Of a stretch of 64,000 nucleotides of DNA, positions 50,331-58,482 are shown in pieces. Made by a program: the position numbers and the translations under genes. Position 1 is the stretch's first letter; every line of letters begins with the position of its first letter. Under the pieces are notes generated by a model. That model saw only the letters and a program-made list of their open reading frames with translations. It was not told the DNA's origin and did not search any database. The DNA comes from Oscillospiraceae bacterium (lineage in GTDB: Bacteria > Bacillota > Clostridia > Oscillospirales > Oscillospiraceae), in the NCBI GenBank assembly GCA_015067765.1, contig SVLV01000001.1, forward strand, positions 1 through 64,000, written 5' to 3'.

Positions 50331-50995
50331 GCATGTGCCCCCATCTTATATCCGATGCCGCGCACGGTCTCAATAAGGCTGCCGGCCTCACCAAGCTTTA
50401 CTCGCAGCGTCCGGATATGGACATCCAGCGTGCGGTTTTCCCGGTCTGCTTCGATGCCCCAGACCCGGTCCATCAGCTGATCGCGGGTCAGTACCCGGCC
50501 CTGCTGCTCGGCAAGACAGAGCAGCAGGTCAAACTCCTTGTGGGTCAGCAGAATATCCTGTCCATTCACCTGTGCCTGCCGCTGGGCGGGGATGACACGC
50601 AGCGGGCCAACACAGTATTCCGGCGTTTTCTTTTCCGGTGTGGTACGGCGCAGTACAGCCCGGATGCGGGCCAGCAGTTCCATCATGCCAAAAGGTTTGG
50701 AGATGAAGTCGTCTGCGCCCTGATCCAGACCGAGGACCCGGTCATATTCCGTGTTCTTGGCGGTCAGCAGGATGACGGGCATGGTATGGCCGCTGCCGCG
50801 CAGTTTCTTTAGAACGGTCAGACCGTCTTCCTCCGGCAGCATCACATCCAGCAGAATCAGCTGGGGCAGCTGCGTGCGCATAGCCTGCCAGAAGGCCGAC
50901 GGGGCAGAAAACCCTTCGGCCTGATAGCCCTGACTTTCCAGCGTATACAGTACCAGCTTGCGGATGCTGTCATCATCCTCCAGCAAATAAATCAT
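50327..50995 (-). CDS. PhoB-family response regulator
   Basis: I choose ATG 50995 (MIYLLEDDDS), after GGAGGAGT; the frame continues further but that part is not protein-like. 222 residues: receiver with Asp50 (LILLDVMLPEEDG) and Lys in DDFISKPFGM, then a winged helix (LLTHKEFDLLLCLAEQQGRVLTRDQLMDRVWG ... VHIRTLRVKLGE). It pairs with the kinase encoded directly after it. Confidence 0.92.
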   Translation of the reverse strand: MIYLLEDDDSIRKLVLYTLESQGYQAEGFSAPSAFWQAMRTQLPQLILLDVMLPEEDGLTVLKKLRGSGHTMPVILLTAKNTEYDRVLGLDQGADDFISKPFGMMELLARIRAVLRRTTPEKKTPEYCVGPLRVIPAQRQAQVNGQDILLTHKEFDLLLCLAEQQGRVLTRDQLMDRVWGIEADRENRTLDVHIRTLRVKLGEAGSLIETVRGIGYKMGAHA

Positions 50996-51126
50996 GAGGG
51001 GACTCCTCCTGTTTCGTGATATCCTGTTTTTAAATATAATATACTTTCGGGAAATTGGGAAGATACTTCCTGAGAAATTCCCGGGAAAAAGAAAAGATGG
51101 TACGTCCGAAAAAGGAAGTACCATCT

Positions 51127-51711
51127 TTATTCTGCCTGACAAACCGCCAGCACATAATTGGAATCTACCGGGGGGAGACTGCAGGAAAAGCCCGGTTGGA
51201 AGCAAAGGACGTTCCCTTCCTCCAAACGGAAGGAGACCTGCCGGACGGCACCGAGAGAGTGACCGCTGCATTTGATCCATGCCTCCCGCAAGGCCCAAAG
51301 CTGGGTGAAGGCACGGGGGCGGTGCTCCGGCGGCAGGGAAGCGAGATCTGCCTGCTCGGTGGGGGAGAGGATCTTCAGCAGCCGGGGGCTCGGCTCCAGG
51401 ATCTGCTGCACATCAATGCCGATGGGGGAATCCGCGGTGGCGCAGACCACCAGATCCCCACTGTGGCTTAGAGACAGAAAACGCTGCGGACAGAGGGGAG
51501 CACCGGAGGGGCTGCGGGACAGGGAGACCTGCTCCGGTGGAATGGACAGTTCCTCAGCCAGTTTCTGGCGGGCCAGACCCCAGGCACAGACCCGCTGGCG
51601 GAGGCGGAGTTCATCCATGGAATCCGGCCGCTCCGATAAGGGCAGCCACTGCTGCCAAAGTGCCCATTGGGCGGGAGAGATCTGTTTCATATGAAGGCTA
51701 TACAGCTGCAT
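51127..51711 (-). CDS. 4'-phosphopantetheinyl transferase (Sfp type)
   Basis: The start is ATG 51711 (MQLYSLHMK) after GGAGGTGAC. 194 residues with the family signature IGIDVQQI (metal Asp100) and WALREAWIKCSG (catalytic Glu, usually in WxxKEA), plus FLSLSHSGDLVV. It transfers phosphopantetheine from CoA to carrier proteins. It is smaller than Sfp (about 224). A role in secondary metabolism is possible, but no NRPS/PKS genes lie in this window. Confidence 0.88.
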   Translation of the reverse strand: MQLYSLHMKQISPAQWALWQQWLPLSERPDSMDELRLRQRVCAWGLARQKLAEELSIPPEQVSLSRSPSGAPLCPQRFLSLSHSGDLVVCATADSPIGIDVQQILEPSPRLLKILSPTEQADLASLPPEHRPRAFTQLWALREAWIKCSGHSLGAVRQVSFRLEEGNVLCFQPGFSCSLPPVDSNYVLAVCQAE

Positions 51712-51733
51712 GGATGTCACCTCCTGAACGATG

Positions 51734-51769
51734 AAGAAAAAAGCAGGACATTCCTCAGAACGTCCTGCC
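51734..51769 (-). terminator. Terminator after tRNA-Pro (minus strand)
   Basis: The stem GCAGGAC / GTCCTGC (51743-51749, 51762-51768) is followed on the minus strand by TTTTTTCTTC. Confidence 0.8.
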
Positions 51770-51770
51770 T

Positions 51771-51847
51771 TGGTCCGAGTGTCGAGATTCGAACTCGAGG
51801 CCTCTTGAACCCCATTCAAGCGCGATACCAAACTTCGCCACACCCGG
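51771..51847 (-). tRNA. tRNA-Pro (GGG)
   Basis: Acceptor stem CCGGGTG / CACTCGG, discriminator A, encoded CCA (51771-51773). The anticodon loop ATGGGGT closed by CTTGA/TCAAG gives GGG. T loop TTCGAAT is present. Confidence 0.92.
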
Positions 51848-51951
51848 ATATTTGATTTGCTGCACAAGTCAGCTTTAATAAGATACCATACTTCTTTTCT
51901 TTTTGCAAGCCCTATTTTCACTTTTTTTCAAATTTTCGCATTTTCTTTTTG

Positions 51952-51980
51952 TTGACAAAGGCCTCTTCTCATGGTATCAT
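51952..51980 (+). promoter_or_regulatory. tRNA-Ser promoter
   Basis: TTGACA (51952-51957), 17-bp spacer, TATCAT (51975-51980) preceded by an extended TGG. Confidence 0.75.
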
Positions 51981-52018
51981 AATTCATGCGCCTGGGAAAA
52001 GGGATGCTTTGCCGGTAC

Positions 52019-52106
52019 GGAGAGATGGCTGAGTGGTTGAAAGCACCGGTCTTGAAAACCGGCGATGTGCGAGCATCCGTGGGTTCGAATCCCACTCTCT
52101 CCGCCA
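52019..52106 (+). tRNA. tRNA-Ser (TGA)
   Basis: Acceptor stem GGAGAGA / TCTCTCC, discriminator G, encoded CCA. The anticodon loop CTTGAAA gives TGA. A long variable arm marks class II. Confidence 0.94.
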
Positions 52107-52121
52107 AATTTTATATTATCT

Positions 52122-52213
52122 GCAGAAGTACCCAAGTGGCCGAAGGGGCTCCCCTGCTAAGGGAGTAGGCGCCTAAACCGCGCGCGAGGGTTCAAATCCC
52201 TCCTTCTGCGCCA
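52122..52213 (+). tRNA. tRNA-Ser (GCT)
   Basis: Acceptor stem GCAGAAG / CTTCTGC, discriminator G, encoded CCA (52211-52213). The anticodon in CTCCCCTGCTAAGGGAG is GCT. A 21-base copy of its 3' end recurs at 52342-52362. Confidence 0.94.
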
Positions 52214-52250
52214 ACAAAAGCAGTACCCTTATGGGTGCTGCTTTTGTTTC
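52213..52250 (+). terminator. Terminator after the tRNA-Ser pair
   Basis: The 16-bp stem AACAAAAGCAGTACCC / GGGTGCTGCTTTTGTT (one G-T pair) with loop TTAT is followed by TC; it ends the two-tRNA transcript. Confidence 0.8.
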
Positions 52251-52266
52251 TGTGTGGAATATGTGA

Positions 52267-52362
52267 GGAGGGATTTGAAAGGCGGCTCTTGGCAACATGC
52301 CGGTGGCATGTTGCAACCGCCGTGGCTTTTCCGCAGAAAAGAAATCCCTCCTTCTGCGCCAA
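52267..52362. repeat. Palindromic 96-bp structure carrying a copy of the tRNA-Ser(GCT) 3' end
   Basis: The outer arms GGAGGGATTT (52267-52276) and AAATCCCTCC (52342-52351) pair. Inside lie GGCGG (52281-52285) with CCGCC (52317-52321) and a perfect 10-bp hairpin GCAACATGCC / GGCATGTTGC (52292-52301, 52305-52314). The right arm plus the next 11 bases equal the last 18 bases of tRNA-Ser(GCT), including CCA, with two flanking A on the 5' side and one on the 3' side. It could be an attachment-site scar, a miniature inverted-repeat element or a structured RNA. Confidence 0.6.
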
Positions 52363-52396
52363 AGACACCCGCGATCCACGTGATCGCGGGTGTTTG
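52363..52396. terminator. Bidirectional terminator
   Basis: The 12-bp stem ACACCCGCGATC / GATCGCGGGTGT with loop CACGT is followed by TTGC. It serves the minus-strand gene ending at 52398. Confidence 0.8.
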
Positions 52397-52397
52397 C

Positions 52398-53222
52398 TTA
52401 TTCTTCGCCGGAATCCTTTTTCAGGCGGGCCTTGGCGTCTTCCACCGTTTCCCCCTCCCGGGTGAGATAGGTTTCCACAAATTTGTCCTCGATTTTCTGG
52501 TAGGTGCTTACCGCCCCATGCTCCACCTGCTTGTAGGCGTTTACAACACCCTGCTCCACCTGCTGATAGCCGCTTGCCACGGTAGATGCGATTTTTTCAT
52601 TTGCCTTTGCAATTTTAGACTTTGCCATAGTTACGTGTTTTCCTCCAATCAAATAAATGCCCAGCAGCAGCACGATCAGCCAGACGGCTGTGCCGGTTAA
52701 GATGTTGAACAGTTGAATATCCGCTTCTCTCATGCCGGGAAAGGAAACCAGCATGGACCGCTGCAGAGCATATACGGATACAAATGCATCTGCCAGTGTG
52801 ATGCTGCGCAATGTTTTGGTTACCGCGGAGTCGCTGCGCCGGTCGCCGATCAGGTGAATGAAGGCTAGAACGATTCGGATAAAGGTGCACAGAGCAATGG
52901 TGATCATAAGGATCTCATGAAACTTTTGTCCCCGCTGCTCCACGGCGGAGAGTGTGATAATGCCCGTCAGGCAGAAGGAGAGGATCACCAGCAGAATTCC
53001 TGCGATCCGGCTGGCAAACAACTCCAGCTGCAGGTCGCCGCAGGCTCTGCGCCGGACCTGCAGCACCGAAAAGCGGGCAATGGCCAACACAGCATAGTAG
53101 GCGCCCATAGTCACAAACCACCAGGAATAGGAGAGAAAACCCGCGGCACAATTGCCGATGGCATAAGTGATATGGGTGGCAAGGCTGGGGATTCCGGTGG
53201 CCCAAACCTTGCGGATGCTCAT
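52398..53222 (-). CDS. Membrane protein with cytosolic helical tail
   Basis: I choose ATG 53222 (MSIRKVWATGIP). 274 residues with six or so membrane spans (including GILLVILSFCLTGIITLSAVE and AVWLIVLLLGIYLIGG), then a charged tail of repeated helices (GYQQVEQGVVNAYKQVEHGAVSTYQKIEDKFVETY). I recognise this architecture from Clostridia next to TetR regulators, but it has no assigned function. The start overlaps the preceding gene (ATGA). It is divergent from the TetR gene. Confidence 0.65.
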   Translation of the reverse strand: MSIRKVWATGIPSLATHITYAIGNCAAGFLSYSWWFVTMGAYYAVLAIARFSVLQVRRRACGDLQLELFASRIAGILLVILSFCLTGIITLSAVEQRGQKFHEILMITIALCTFIRIVLAFIHLIGDRRSDSAVTKTLRSITLADAFVSVYALQRSMLVSFPGMREADIQLFNILTGTAVWLIVLLLGIYLIGGKHVTMAKSKIAKANEKIASTVASGYQQVEQGVVNAYKQVEHGAVSTYQKIEDKFVETYLTREGETVEDAKARLKKDSGEE

Positions 53223-53587
53223 TGGATGCCCTTGACCATGGGAATCAGCAGGATCAGCAGAACGATTCCCAACAGGCCGACCAGCGTGCCCCAGATGATC
53301 TGATTCCAGACGAGGCACAGGCACATGCCGCCCCCCAGTACCAGCACGGCGAAAATACCATACAGCACCTTCAAAAAGTTTTTTCCGTTCATTTTGGGCA
53401 GCTGCTTGTGTTCCATCTTAACCCAGACCGACAAGGTCACAATTCCCAGAAGAATTCCCACAGAACCGAAAACAATTCCCTCCGTAAATGCATCCCACTC
53501 CGGGAGCAGTGCCATGCACATACCCAAAGCAAACAAAACGCCGCTGACAGTACCCAGCAGCAGCGCAATGAAACTACTCTTCTTCAT
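53219..53587 (-). CDS. Small membrane protein, TetR-linked
   Basis: The start is ATG 53587 (MKKSSFIALL) after AAGGAGG. 122 residues with four membrane spans (IALLLGTVSGVLFALGMCMALL, GIVFGSVGILLGIVTLSVWV, VLYGIFAVLVLGGGMCLCLV, GTLVGLLGIVLLILLIPMV). It forms an operon with the larger membrane protein and is likely repressed by the divergent TetR-type regulator. Function unknown. Confidence 0.7.
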   Translation of the reverse strand: MKKSSFIALLLGTVSGVLFALGMCMALLPEWDAFTEGIVFGSVGILLGIVTLSVWVKMEHKQLPKMNGKNFLKVLYGIFAVLVLGGGMCLCLVWNQIIWGTLVGLLGIVLLILLIPMVKGIQ

Positions 53588-53609
53588 AAAATACCTCCTT
53601 ATTAATCCG

Positions 53610-53634
53610 ACACTTGTGTTGTTATTGCAAGTGT
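53610..53634. promoter_or_regulatory. Putative TetR operator
   Basis: The inverted repeat ACACTTG-N11-CAAGTGT lies between the divergent membrane-protein operon (start 53587) and the TetR gene (start 53707). The half-site size and spacing fit TetR-family operators. Confidence 0.5.
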
Positions 53635-53706
53635 AGTATGCTGCGAGAGGGAAGAGAAAAACAATCATCAATTAGACAACGAGTGTTGGAATAATGAGGA
53701 GAGAAG

Positions 53707-54222
53707 ATGAATACCAAGAATAATAAGCGGCGCAGAGAGTCGGTGGAGCGGATCGAAAAAACATTTATCACCTTGCTGCAGGAAAAAGAACTGCAGGAGA
53801 TTACAGTGGCCGATCTGTGCAAAAACGCAGAATTGAATCGCAGTACCTTTTATGCCAATTATCTGGATCTCTACGATTTGGCGGAAAAGCTGAAAGAGAA
53901 ACTGGAGAAAGATTTTTCCAATCTCTTTTTGGGGTATGACCACAGTATGCACACCGGTGCCCTGACCATGTTCGAGCACATCAAGGAAAATCAGCTGTTT
54001 TATAAGACCTACTTTAAGCTCTGCTACAACAGTGAGCAGAGGGTGCTGATCTATGACACGGAGCGGGCCAGACAGGATTTTGACAACAAACATATTGCCT
54101 ATCACATTGAATTTTTCCGCAGTGGGCTCAATGCCATCATTAAAATGTGGCTGGACGGCGGCTGCCGGGAGACTCCGGAGGAAATGGCGGAGATCATCAA
54201 GCTGGAGTACAGAGGAAGATAA
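53707..54222 (+). CDS. TetR/AcrR family regulator
   Basis: 171 residues. The N-terminal TetR helix-turn-helix is seen in SVERIEKTFITLLQEKELQEITVADLCKNAELNRSTFYANYLDLYDLAEK. The C-terminal ligand domain is of the TetR_C_8/DhaS type (FYKTYFKLCYNSEQ; EFFRSGLNAIIKMWLDGGCRETPEEMAEII). It probably controls the divergent membrane-protein operon. Confidence 0.88.
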   Translation: MNTKNNKRRRESVERIEKTFITLLQEKELQEITVADLCKNAELNRSTFYANYLDLYDLAEKLKEKLEKDFSNLFLGYDHSMHTGALTMFEHIKENQLFYKTYFKLCYNSEQRVLIYDTERARQDFDNKHIAYHIEFFRSGLNAIIKMWLDGGCRETPEEMAEIIKLEYRGR

Positions 54223-54240
54223 ACTGTACGGAAAGAAAAA

Positions 54241-54277
54241 AGAAGCAACCCTACCTTCAGGGTTGCTTCTTTTTTGA
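54241..54277. terminator. Bidirectional terminator
   Basis: The 12-bp stem AGAAGCAACCCT / AGGGTTGCTTCT with loop ACCTTC is followed by TTTTTT. Confidence 0.88.
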
Positions 54278-54284
54278 AAGTGAC

Positions 54285-54881
54285 TTATTGCGCGCAGCTG
54301 CAGTGCTGCATGGTGCTCTCCGTAAGGACTGTGGCTACCGGAAGATCATGGGCCTCGCAGACTACCTCATCCAGCCGCTGGGCCTCAAAGGCGATCATAA
54401 TATGGGTGGCATGGAGGGCCTTCTGCAGGTAACGGTCATAATATCCGCCGCCGTGGCCAAGGCGGCGGCAGTCGTCATCGAAGCCCACACAGGGGACGAG
54501 GATCAAATCGACCTCCTGAGGAGTCAGCATGGTGGCGCGGGCGGCGACGGGAGTCATAATGCCGTATTTGCCGGACTCCCAACCGTCCACCTCTGCCGGA
54601 ACAGAGGCCACCATGCGGCCATTCTCCAGACAGATGGGGAAGGCCAGCCGTTTCCCCTGGGCCTTTGCCCAATCGTGAAACAGGGCCAGATCCACCTCGC
54701 TGCCGAAGGCCATATAGGAGAAGATGGTTTGTGCCTGCTGCACCTGGGCAAGGGAAATCAACTTTTCACAGATCTGCGCGCTGTATGCGCTGCGCTGCGC
54801 TGCGGTGAGCGCGGAGCGGGAGGCAAAACACAGTTTACGCTGCTGTTTTTTGGCGGCGATCAGAGCTTCCGTTTCCATCAT
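54285..54881 (-). CDS. 5-formyltetrahydrofolate cyclo-ligase
   Basis: 198 residues: ATP-site AAKKQQRKLCFASRSALTAAQR at the start, LILVPCVGFDDDCRRLGHGGGYYDRYL as the signature, and a His/Cys-rich end. It converts 5-formyl-THF and ATP to 5,10-methenyl-THF. It is monocistronic and converges with the TetR gene. Confidence 0.92.
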   Translation of the reverse strand: MMETEALIAAKKQQRKLCFASRSALTAAQRSAYSAQICEKLISLAQVQQAQTIFSYMAFGSEVDLALFHDWAKAQGKRLAFPICLENGRMVASVPAEVDGWESGKYGIMTPVAARATMLTPQEVDLILVPCVGFDDDCRRLGHGGGYYDRYLQKALHATHIMIAFEAQRLDEVVCEAHDLPVATVLTESTMQHCSCAQ

Positions 54882-54962
54882 GAATGCACCTGCTTTCTGT
54901 AATATAAGGAAACAGGAAAGAACCGAAGCTCCTCAACAGAGAGGATCTCCGGTTCTTCTCCG

Positions 54963-55039
54963 TGGCACCCCAGAGAGGATTCTAACCTCCGACCTACCGC
55001 TTAGGAGGCGGTTGCTCTATACAGCTGAGCTACTGGGGC
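54963..55039 (-). tRNA. tRNA-Arg (CCT)
   Basis: Acceptor stem GCCCCAG / CTGGGGT, discriminator G, encoded CCA (54963-54965). Anticodon CCT lies in CCGCCTCCTAAGCGG. It has the standard class I shape with T loop TTAGAAT. Confidence 0.92.
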
Positions 55040-55115
55040 AAATGTGCGCTATTATCTTACCTCACGAGAGGGCGCTTTGTCAACGGAAAAGGGATGGGAA
55101 ATCTGCCGAAACCCC

Positions 55116-55144
55116 TTGCAAAGGGAGAAAAGAGTGCATATAAT
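55116..55144 (+). promoter_or_regulatory. typA promoter
   Basis: TTGCAA (55116-55121), 17-bp spacer with TG extension, TATAAT (55139-55144). Confidence 0.78.
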
Positions 55145-55202
55145 ATTAAGGTTGATGAAAGTGCTTTTTTGAAATCTTTTACCCAAGAAAGGGGTTTTTC
55201 CT

Positions 55203-57035
55203 TTGCAGAACAATAACCTGAGAAATATCGCCATCATTGCCCACGTTGACCACGGCAAGACCACTTTGGTGGACGAGCTGCTGAAGCAGGGCGGCGCCTA
55301 CCGCGAGAATCAGGAGACGGTGGACCGCGTGATGGACTCCAACGATCTGGAGCGGGAGCGCGGCATCACCATTCTGGCCAAGAACACCGCCATCCAGTAC
55401 GGCGACACCAAGATTAATGTGGTGGATACCCCCGGCCACGCCGACTTTGGCGGCGAAGTGGAGCGCATCCTGAAGATGGTCAACGGTGTTATCCTGCTGG
55501 TGGATGCAGCTGAGGGCCCCATGCCCCAGACCCGCTTCGTTCTCAGCCGCGCGCTGGAACTGGGTCACCGTGTGATCGTGGTGGTCAATAAGATCGACCG
55601 TCCGGATCAGCGTATCCACGAGGTGGTGGATGAGGTGTTGGAACTGCTGCTGGATCTGGATGCCACCCCCGAGCAGCTGGATAGCCCCATGCTGTTCTGC
55701 TCTGCCCGTCAGGGCATCGCCTCCTACTCCCCCGATGTGGTGGGTGAGAACCTGCAGCCCCTGTTTGAGACCATTCTGGATTATATCCCCGCTCCCGAGG
55801 CCAATGTGGAGGAGCCCTTCCAGATGCTGGTGTCCGCCATTGACTACAATGAGTTTGTGGGCCGCATCGCCATCGGCCGTGTGGAACGCGGTCAGCTGAA
55901 GCAGAATCAGGAGATCGCCGTGTGCAACTATCATGCTCCGGATGCTGCACCCAAGAAGGCCAAGGCCGTCTCCATGTATGAGTTTGAGGGCCTGGGCAAG
56001 AAGCCCATCACGCTGGCCACGGCCGGCAATATCATTGCCATGAGCGGTATTGGCGATATCACCATCGGTGATACCATCTGTGAGACCGGCTGCGTGGAGC
56101 CCCTGCCCTTCGTGCAGATCTCTGCCCCCACCATGGAGATGACCTTCTCCATCAACGACAGTCCCTTTGCCGGTCGTGAGGGTAAGTTCGTGACCTCCCG
56201 CCAGCTGCGTGACCGTCTCTTCCGTGAGACCCTGAAGGATGTCTCTCTGCGGGTCAGTGAGATCGAGGGTTCTATGGATGCCTTCAATGTGGCAGGCCGC
56301 GGCGAGATGAGCCTGTCCATCCTCATTGAGACCATGCGCCGTGAGGGCTATGAGTTCCAGGTGTCTCCTCCCCGCGTGCTGTATCAGACCATCGACGGCA
56401 AGCTCTGTGAGCCTATGGAACGCCTGGTGGTGGACGTGCCCAGCGAGAGTGTGGGTGCGGTCATTGAGAAGCTGGGCAGCCGCAAGGGCGACCTGCTGGA
56501 GATGACTCCGGTGGGCAACCGCATGAAGGTGGAGTTTTTGATCCCCTCCCGCGGCCTGTTTGGCTATCGCAACGAGTTTTTGACCGATACCCGCGGCGAG
56601 GGCATTATGGCCAGCGTGTTTGACAGTTACGCCCCCTTCAAGGGTGAGCTGAACCGCCGCAACACGGGTTCGCTGATTTCCTTTGAGACCGGTGAATCTG
56701 TCAGCTATGGTCTGTTCAATGCACAGGAGCGCGGCAGCCTCTTCATTGGGCCCGGTGTAAAGGTCTATGCCGGTATGCTGGTGGGTGTCTCCCCCAAGCA
56801 GGAGGATGTGACGGTCAATGTCTGTAAGCGCAAGCAGCAGACTAATATGCGTGCCTCCGGTTCTGATGAGGCCCTGCGTCTGGTACCGCCCCGCAAACTG
56901 AGTCTGGAGCAGTGCCTGGAATTCCTGGCAGACGATGAGCTGCTGGAGGTCACTCCGGAGAGCCTGCGTATGCGCAAGACCATTCTCAACCATGAAAAGC
57001 GCATGAAAGCCACCCACGGCGGCAAGAAGAAATAA
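55203..57035 (+). CDS. typA: GTPase TypA/BipA
   Basis: The start codon is TTG at 55203 ([18 protein letters not shown]), with AAAGGGG upstream; no ATG is available before the GTPase core. 610 residues, full length: G1 AHVDHGKTT (residues 13-21), [31 protein letters not shown]; then EF-G-like domains III-V and the unique C-terminal domain ([24 protein letters not shown]). It binds the 70S ribosome and aids 50S assembly under stress. Confidence 0.95.
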   Translation: MQNNNLRNIAIIAHVDHGKTTLVDELLKQGGAYRENQETVDRVMDSNDLERERGITILAKNTAIQYGDTKINVVDTPGHADFGGEVERILKMVNGVILLVDAAEGPMPQTRFVLSRALELGHRVIVVVNKIDRPDQRIHEVVDEVLELLLDLDATPEQLDSPMLFCSARQGIASYSPDVVGENLQPLFETILDYIPAPEANVEEPFQMLVSAIDYNEFVGRIAIGRVERGQLKQNQEIAVCNYHAPDAAPKKAKAVSMYEFEGLGKKPITLATAGNIIAMSGIGDITIGDTICETGCVEPLPFVQISAPTMEMTFSINDSPFAGREGKFVTSRQLRDRLFRETLKDVSLRVSEIEGSMDAFNVAGRGEMSLSILIETMRREGYEFQVSPPRVLYQTIDGKLCEPMERLVVDVPSESVGAVIEKLGSRKGDLLEMTPVGNRMKVEFLIPSRGLFGYRNEFLTDTRGEGIMASVFDSYAPFKGELNRRNTGSLISFETGESVSYGLFNAQERGSLFIGPGVKVYAGMLVGVSPKQEDVTVNVCKRKQQTNMRASGSDEALRLVPPRKLSLEQCLEFLADDELLEVTPESLRMRKTILNHEKRMKATHGGKKK

Positions 57036-57042
57036 GTCAAGG

Positions 57043-57080
57043 AAAAACCCCTTCCGCATGTTCCTGCGGAAGGGGTTTGT
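57043..57080. terminator. Bidirectional terminator after typA
   Basis: The 14-bp stem AAACCCCTTCCGCA / TGCGGAAGGGGTTT with loop TGTTCC is followed by GTTGTT. Confidence 0.88.
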
Positions 57081-57082
57081 TG

Positions 57083-57661
57083 TTATGATTGGAGCAGTGT
57101 CCGGGCGAACTCCTCAGCCCGGTGCTGCTTTTCCTCGTCCATAAAGGGGAGATCATAGCTCAGGTGACGGGCAGACAGCATACCCAGCCAGGTCAATTGG
57201 GAGTGCTTGCAGAAGCGGCGCAGCGCCTCCTCCCAAAGGTCGGTACCCCGCTCCGGCCGGTAACCGCAGCTGGTGATGGCGGCCACTTTTTTTCCGGCCC
57301 AGAGAGCCGGACCCCGCTGCGGACCGTAGAACTTGTTCATGGCATAGACCAGTCGGTCCAGCGCCGCCTTCATGGGGGCAGGGCAGGACCATACATAGAC
57401 GGGAGCTGCCAGCAGGATCAGATCACTCTGCAGAATGCTCTCGAAGATAGGGACCATATCATCCTCCACAACGCAGGAGGGGCGGCTGTGATCCGCCTGA
57501 CAGCCGCGGCAGGCCCGGCAGGGACGGATGTCCATGTCATAGAGGGAGAACTCCCGCACCACATGGCCTGCCTGTTGCAGTGTCCCGATCACCGGTGTCA
57601 GCAGGGCTCTTGTATTGCTGGCCTCCCCGCGGGGAGAGGCAAAAAGAACGGTACAGATCAT
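57083..57661 (-). CDS. Flavodoxin-like NAD(P)H-dependent FMN reductase
   Basis: 192 residues: LFASPRGEASNTRALLTPVI (FMN phosphate loop), CRACRGCQADHSRPSCVVEDDM (cysteine-rich segment as in iron-sulfur flavoproteins), and LAAPVYVWSCPAPMKAALDRLV. Iron-sulfur flavoproteins of this group handle oxygen species in anaerobes; whether a cluster binds here is not certain. The start overlaps the preceding methyltransferase (ATGA). Confidence 0.82.
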   Translation of the reverse strand: MICTVLFASPRGEASNTRALLTPVIGTLQQAGHVVREFSLYDMDIRPCRACRGCQADHSRPSCVVEDDMVPIFESILQSDLILLAAPVYVWSCPAPMKAALDRLVYAMNKFYGPQRGPALWAGKKVAAITSCGYRPERGTDLWEEALRRFCKHSQLTWLGMLSARHLSYDLPFMDEEKQHRAEEFARTLLQS

Positions 57662-58482
57662 ACGTCCCTCCGGAACACGTGGATATCGAATGCGATGTCC
57701 GTAGTAAGAGTGGTCAGCTGTGCCAGACGTTCCCGCCCGGCCTTGGGGGTTTTCCAGTAATAGGGAGTCATTTGGAAGAGGGACTGAATATCCTCCGGAC
57801 AGGTGAGGGTAATGGTATCGCGTACCGGGTGAATCAGCTCATACTGAAAACCCTCGTAGGGGGTCTGCCTGACCTCGTTGGGATAGGGCTGCTCATAGAG
57901 CACCTGCTTCAGCCCCCACAGATGCTCTGCAGAGGGCACCACATAGAGAAATACACCGCCCGGCTTCAAGACCCGGTAAAATTCCTCAATGGCCAAAGGA
58001 GAGAAACAGTTCAGAAGCAGATCCACGGACCGGTCGGCTGCCGGCAGACGGTAGGAGGAGGCCACGGCAAAATCTACCCTTTTTTCCCGTCGGGCCGCCA
58101 GACGGAGGATATCCTTGGAGATATCAATGCCGGCCATGTCCACCTGCTTGCCGGCATCCGTCAGGGCCTGATAGACGGCAGAGGTGTAGTAGCCCTCCCC
58201 ACAGCCACTATCCAGCACGGCGGGCTGTTTCCCGGTGAACCGGCAGCAGAGCTCGCACAGAGCATCCTTCAACGGGGCGTAATAGCCCTTGGACAGGAAA
58301 GCAGCCCGGGCGGCCGCCATGCCCTTGTCATCTCCGGGGGCGGCAGAGTGCTTGCGGTTGGCGGGCAGCAGATGGGTGTGACCCTCCTTGGCAATATCGT
58401 AGCTGTGACCGGCAGGACACAGCCAGCGGCGGCCATCTTTTTTCAGCATGGCGTCGCAGATGGGGCAGCACAGAAAGCTCAT
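57658..58482 (-). CDS. 23S rRNA (guanine-N1) methyltransferase, RlmA type
   Basis: The start is ATG 58482 (MSFLCCPICDAML). 274 residues: N-terminal zinc finger CPICDAML ... WLCPAGHSYDIAKEGH, then a Rossmann methyltransferase with VLDSGCGEGYYTSAVY, MAGIDISKDIL and FYRVLKPGG. This combination defines the RlmA(I)/RlmA(II) enzymes that methylate G745 or G748 of 23S rRNA. In several Gram-positives this affects tylosin sensitivity. The stop and start overlap both neighbours in one minus-strand operon. Confidence 0.85.
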   Translation of the reverse strand: MSFLCCPICDAMLKKDGRRWLCPAGHSYDIAKEGHTHLLPANRKHSAAPGDDKGMAAARAAFLSKGYYAPLKDALCELCCRFTGKQPAVLDSGCGEGYYTSAVYQALTDAGKQVDMAGIDISKDILRLAARREKRVDFAVASSYRLPAADRSVDLLLNCFSPLAIEEFYRVLKPGGVFLYVVPSAEHLWGLKQVLYEQPYPNEVRQTPYEGFQYELIHPVRDTITLTCPEDIQSLFQMTPYYWKTPKAGRERLAQLTTLTTDIAFDIHVFRRDV

